From contig RSEH01000055.1 of the NCBI GenBank assembly GCA_006503475.1, positions 62,001 through 126,000 on the forward strand: a stretch of 64,000 nt of DNA, read 5' to 3'. The DNA is from Stentor roeselii. Lineage: Eukaryota > Ciliophora > Heterotrichea > Heterotrichida > Stentoridae. The notes beneath the pieces were generated by a model. It saw nothing but the letters and a program-made list of their open reading frames with translations. It was not told the origin of the DNA and did no database searches. A program made the position numbers and the translations under genes. This document shows, piece by piece, positions 60,772 to 64,000 of this stretch (its first letter is position 1; the number at the start of each line of letters is the position of its first letter).

Positions 60772-61765
60772 CTATTAAATTATTAAAAGGTTTTAAATTA
60801 TGGTTCACTTATCATGGTTTCAGTTTAAAAAATTGCAGAAGCCTGATTGAATTAGGTATGCGACGAGATTTGATATGTTAAATTTCGTTTTTTCTTAGTT
60901 TTTTCATTTAAAATACGGTGATTTGGATTATTTTAACTCGGTAACTTGCAGGAAGATTTACCAGTAGTTTTGAAAAATCCAAATTTTATTGTTCAAATAT
61001 AACAAAATTTTATCCTAGAACAATTATTGAAAAAATTGAAATTTATCATTCTTCTAAGTCAATAAATTTGTTTAGTTACCAAAATCATCTTCAAACAATG
61101 CTGTCCCATAATAAAATACTAAAAAAATGACTTATATAAAGCGAAAAATTTTTATCTTATTTGGAGCGCCTTCCGATTCTATGCAATTGAAAGAAAACCT
61201 GTTTATGGTATTTACTTACCAGAGATTTGGTTGGAAGTCATTCATAGATTTGGTTATCGGCTGCTTCTTTTCATTTAAAAAAATCAATACAATTACCTAC
61301 AAGATACTTTTCTAAAGTCTTGAATTCAAGTTTATGTTAAATTATATTTTGATCAAGTTAGAAAATAATACTATTGAGTTTTAAGTCATGTGATATGAGG
61401 ACCATAATCTTTTGAATGATAATGAAAGAAAAATCTTTATTTAAAAAAGATCTCCAGAAATAAAAGAAAGATCTTCAGTATTCAATCATTTTTGCTATGG
61501 CTTTATTTTATCTAAATTAATATAGAACCAAATTCTAATAAATGCTATTCCTTGAAAAATCAGTCCCTTCCAACATTTGAATTATAAAATTAAATAATAA
61601 ACAAATAACATCATATCCAATGTGAAGCCTCTGTTAATATCTCATTAAAATAAATAAAAACCCATTCAAGTCAATTAGATTATCTTTCTTGCCACCTTTT
61701 CCATTTTCAAACAAAACACATATCAAGACATAATTTTTCATTAATTTGAATAACATGGGAACTAA
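60772..61765. other. Intergenic, AT-rich, no supported gene
   Basis: No convincing gene. A 62-codon frame at 61127-61315 is rejected below. The rest is AT-rich with stops in all frames and no repeat I can see. Confidence 0.55.
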
Positions 61766-62206
61766 CTACCCTACAGAAACCACATTAATCGAACATCCTC
61801 TCGCTTCCAAAGGCGAAAGACTAGCATAATTCTGCTTCTGTGTAGTAAAATCAATAGTTTTTCTCATTTGACTCCTCGTTCCGATTCTTGACTCAGTGTA
61901 GTTAGTTTGACTGAACTCGATATTATGAAGAGTGAGTCTAACATTCAACTTTTTATAAACAGAGCTATTTGGCAAGTAACTGATTCTCTTTCGTTTAGGC
62001 TTAGAACTGGAATCCACTGTCCTAACAGGAGAAACGTTGATTGAAGGAGGGATGCTTGGACGGTAAAAAGTTGGAGTGTTCACTTGGATTCGGAATAACT
62101 TTGAAGACTGGTCTTTTATCGGCAGAGGCGAAGTCGTTCTTAAGTTTCTTCGACGGAGGAGTTGTTTGGGTGACCTTCTTTGATAAACGATCTTGACACC
62201 TTCCAT
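61766..62206 (-). CDS. Hypothetical basic protein
   Basis: A 146-residue basic protein rich in Arg, Ser, Pro and Thr (YQRRSPKQLLRRRNLRTTSP), largely disordered, with no domain recognised. It starts 14 nt after the stop of the membrane-protein gene upstream on the same strand. Possibly a cytoskeletal or DNA-associated protein, by charge only. Ends on TAG. Confidence 0.62.
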   Translation of the reverse strand: MEGVKIVYQRRSPKQLLRRRNLRTTSPLPIKDQSSKLFRIQVNTPTFYRPSIPPSINVSPVRTVDSSSKPKRKRISYLPNSSVYKKLNVRLTLHNIEFSQTNYTESRIGTRSQMRKTIDFTTQKQNYASLSPLEARGCSINVVSVG

Positions 62207-62220
62207 TGATTAAGAAATAA

Positions 62221-63477
62221 CTAATGATTTTTATCCTTTTTTTTATCTCCTTCTGACTTTTCTGTACTTTTTTCCACCTTTTTCTCCTTTTCAGGTTTTT
62301 CCACTTTTTCAGTAATTTTCATGCTTTCATCTTTCGGTCCTTTTTCAGGTTTTTCTTGTTTCGGTTGTTCTTTATCTAAAAGTTTTTCATTTTTCTCATC
62401 ACTTTGCCCAGCAGCCTTTCTTTTTTCATTCATTTCCCTGACCCACCTGACGATCCAAGCGATAGATCGATACCCGATTTCAACTTTTCTCTCAAAAACA
62501 ATAAGAGTTGCGAAAGAAGCAGATTTTTTGCAGTTGGGTGCCTTAAGTTCTTTGACAACTTCATGTAAAGTGCTGATTGCAAATACAAGGTAAAAATAAG
62601 TCACAGCAGCAGCGAATCCACATTCAATAAGATTAGTGTTCAAGACATTGAAAAGCACGAAGACCATATTGACCACCATGATGATCGCCATTCTTATTCC
62701 ATTCGTGTCGCTGTACTTTTCTTTCAGGTTGTCTGCCAAGATCGAGGCGCAGACGAGTGAAACGAGTAAAATCGCGTAAGCTGCAATGAAGGCGTCTTCT
62801 CCTACTATGGAAAAATTGACAATTATGATACCTTCTGTTAAACTCATCACGATTTCTAAGACTATCGCTGATGTCGACCCCTGAAGTGATTCTTTGTATT
62901 TCTTGATGATCAGGTAACAGACTATTATCACTGCCACTGCTATTAGGATGAAAAAAGATAGCACTATTGATAGGATTAGGAAAATCCGGTTTATCACTAG
63001 GAAGAGAAGAGGAGGTGTCGCTTCTAAGGCAAGGAATAATAGAGCAAGAGCGTCGGTTGAAAAGGCATCGACGTCAACACTATCTTTTATTAGATCTTTG
63101 GCTTGGATAGCTACATTTTTAGCGTCTTCGCCAAACTCTAATGCTTTTTTCTTGAGTTTTTCCTGGGTTTCTTTACTTGGGATTACTTTTTGAGCTGCTT
63201 GAAGAGCTTCTTCTGCTGCTTTCGAGTCAAGAGCTGGGTACTTCTGGTGGTCTTTTGAGTTTTCACCTTCGTTTGATGGCTTTGATTGATTATCAGTACC
63301 TTTGGTTAGGTTTCCAAGGACATTGAACAAGGCACCAGTGGTTTTTTTCGCCCGTTCAAGGTCTTCTGAAAGATCAGGATGATTTTTAGCTTTTGATGAA
63401 TCATCTCTTTTAGCTAAGGAATCAGTTTGTTCTTTACTCAGAATAGGCTCCTCTAGGTTGATATCCTTATAATTCAT
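62221..63477 (-). CDS. Multipass membrane protein with charged tails, unrecognised
   Basis: About 418 residues from the chosen start (MNYKDINLEEP), preceded directly by GAATATA. An in-frame ATG 30 nt further up (63507) lacks this. The N-terminal ~140 residues are charged, with an Ala/Lys helix (EEALQAAQKVIPSKETQEKL). About five or six hydrophobic segments span ~145-310. The C-terminal ~80 residues are a Lys/Glu/Pro low-complexity tail (EKPEKGPKDE, EKVEKPEKEKKVEKSTEKSE). No family recognised. Ends on TAG. Confidence 0.78.
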   Translation of the reverse strand: MNYKDINLEEPILSKEQTDSLAKRDDSSKAKNHPDLSEDLERAKKTTGALFNVLGNLTKGTDNQSKPSNEGENSKDHQKYPALDSKAAEEALQAAQKVIPSKETQEKLKKKALEFGEDAKNVAIQAKDLIKDSVDVDAFSTDALALLFLALEATPPLLFLVINRIFLILSIVLSFFILIAVAVIIVCYLIIKKYKESLQGSTSAIVLEIVMSLTEGIIIVNFSIVGEDAFIAAYAILLVSLVCASILADNLKEKYSDTNGIRMAIIMVVNMVFVLFNVLNTNLIECGFAAAVTYFYLVFAISTLHEVVKELKAPNCKKSASFATLIVFERKVEIGYRSIAWIVRWVREMNEKRKAAGQSDEKNEKLLDKEQPKQEKPEKGPKDESMKITEKVEKPEKEKKVEKSTEKSEGDKKKDKNH

Positions 63478-63655
63478 TATATTCGCCTTTTTTGATAAGC
63501 CATTCACAAGGCATCTACAAAGACAACATAAATATCAGAGCCATTCATTCATCTCTTTCAATCTCTTTGATCTCATTCAACTCAATTTCTTTATACTTAA
63601 AAATAAGTCATTCAAAGAATTTTCCTTCATAAACATTAATTAATCCTATTTTTGA

Positions 63656-63991
63656 TCACTTCTTTCCAAAAACCTTGAAAAAGTCAGAAGGAAACCCAGC
63701 CCGATATGCCATCAAAGGCTTTTCCTGCTTTTTCTGGGAAAACCCGATGGAACTTGTGGAAAACTTCTCTTGGCCTGAGTAGTGGTTATAAGAATTCCGA
63801 TATTTCTGGTTTTCTTTTCTTTCGAAGTCAACTAAAAACTTGTCGATTTCATCAGCAAAGTTTCCTTGAGAATCTGGGTAAATGAAGCAGCTTTTTCCAG
63901 CGGTGTCAAGATTATGTCTGGACTGTTCAACATCTTTGACCATTCGAACTGACTCCAACTCAGTTTCAGGAGTTTTCGGCTGAGAAGACAT
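63656..63991 (-). CDS. Hypothetical small protein at window end
   Basis: A 111-residue frame from ATG at 63991 (9 nt from the window edge, so an upstream exon or start cannot be excluded). Polar; no domain recognised (IDKFLVDFERKENQKYRNSY, RAGFPSDFFKVFGKK). Ends on TGA, one of three genes here that do. Codon choice is gene-like, unlike the flanking spacer. Confidence 0.55.
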   Translation of the reverse strand: MSSQPKTPETELESVRMVKDVEQSRHNLDTAGKSCFIYPDSQGNFADEIDKFLVDFERKENQKYRNSYNHYSGQEKFSTSSIGFSQKKQEKPLMAYRAGFPSDFFKVFGKK

Positions 63992-64000
63992 CTCATTGCA

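Noticed and set aside
61127-61315. 62-codon frame on + (MTYIKRKIFILFG...)
   Set aside because: Short, AT-rich, with no start signature of the kind seen elsewhere. A second overlapping frame without an ATG reads just as protein-like (GIYLPEIWLEVIHRFG), so neither is convincing.
1-64000. UGA=Trp genetic code
   Set aside because: All conserved Trp positions I looked at use TGG, no long frame needs TGA as sense, and a CaaX box ends at TGA.
1-64000. Transposons, LTR or virus-like elements, CRISPR arrays, rRNA genes, telomere repeats
   Set aside because: I looked on both strands and saw no diagnostic sequence for any of them.

Overview
The window looks like macronuclear DNA of a heterotrich ciliate, closest in character to Stentor. 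Genes are dense on both strands, with spacers of tens of bases or less. Eight introns can be placed from coding continuity. All are exactly 15 nt, start GT and end TAG or CAG, and carry A at position 10. Tiny 15-16 nt introns are known from heterotrichs (Stentor, Blepharisma). No long reading frame uses in-frame TAA, TAG or TGA as sense. Three genes end on TGA, one of them directly after a CaaX box, so the standard code fits better than the UGA=Trp code of Blepharisma. Many start codons are preceded within about 10 nt by TATAAA or ATATAA. I see no rRNA, convincing tRNA, CRISPR array, transposon or viral fossil.

Layout. 1-9 kb: a cysteine-rich multipass membrane protein (cut by the window edge), a kelch protein, a small hypothetical gene, a spliced ubiquitin-like micro-gene and a coiled-coil protein of outer-dynein-arm docking type. 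9-22 kb: one divergent dynein heavy chain of about 4284 residues, split by a single 15-nt intron. 22-30 kb: small basic proteins, a W/Y-rich membrane protein, YEATS4/GAS41, a pseudokinase-like protein, a CaaX protein, YIPF1/2, BRCC36 and a dual-specificity phosphatase. 30-36 kb: an M14 cytosolic carboxypeptidase (tubulin deglutamylase family), a possible TPR protein, a Ubl/ECTF-motif protein and a leucine-rich-repeat protein, the last three almost abutting. 36-38 kb: a gene desert with possible relics. 38-44 kb: a cytochrome-b5 front-end desaturase, an LRR-IQ protein, a WD40 protein and a second CaaX protein. 44-51 kb: a giant RCC1-repeat protein with an IQGAP-like C-terminal half, and a TMEM184/OST-alpha transporter. 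51-64 kb: a probably myristoylated AGC kinase, a MARCH-type RING-CH protein, a RING/B-box/kelch protein, TLC and TMEM181-like membrane proteins, a calcyphosine-like EF-hand protein, a second kinase and three hypothetical genes.

Functionally, many products fit cilia and the cortical cytoskeleton (dynein heavy chain, docking-complex coiled coil, tubulin carboxypeptidase, calcyphosine, LRR-IQ, ECTF-motif proteins). Others serve membrane traffic, ubiquitin signalling and phospho-signalling. There is no sign of an operon-like pathway, but neighbouring genes are packed so tightly that promoters and 3' ends must overlap coding sequence.

The strongest unexplained signal is compositional. The + strand flips abruptly, often every few hundred bases and within single reading frames, between A+C-rich and G+T-rich states, and it contains long G-free runs (up to 176 nt).
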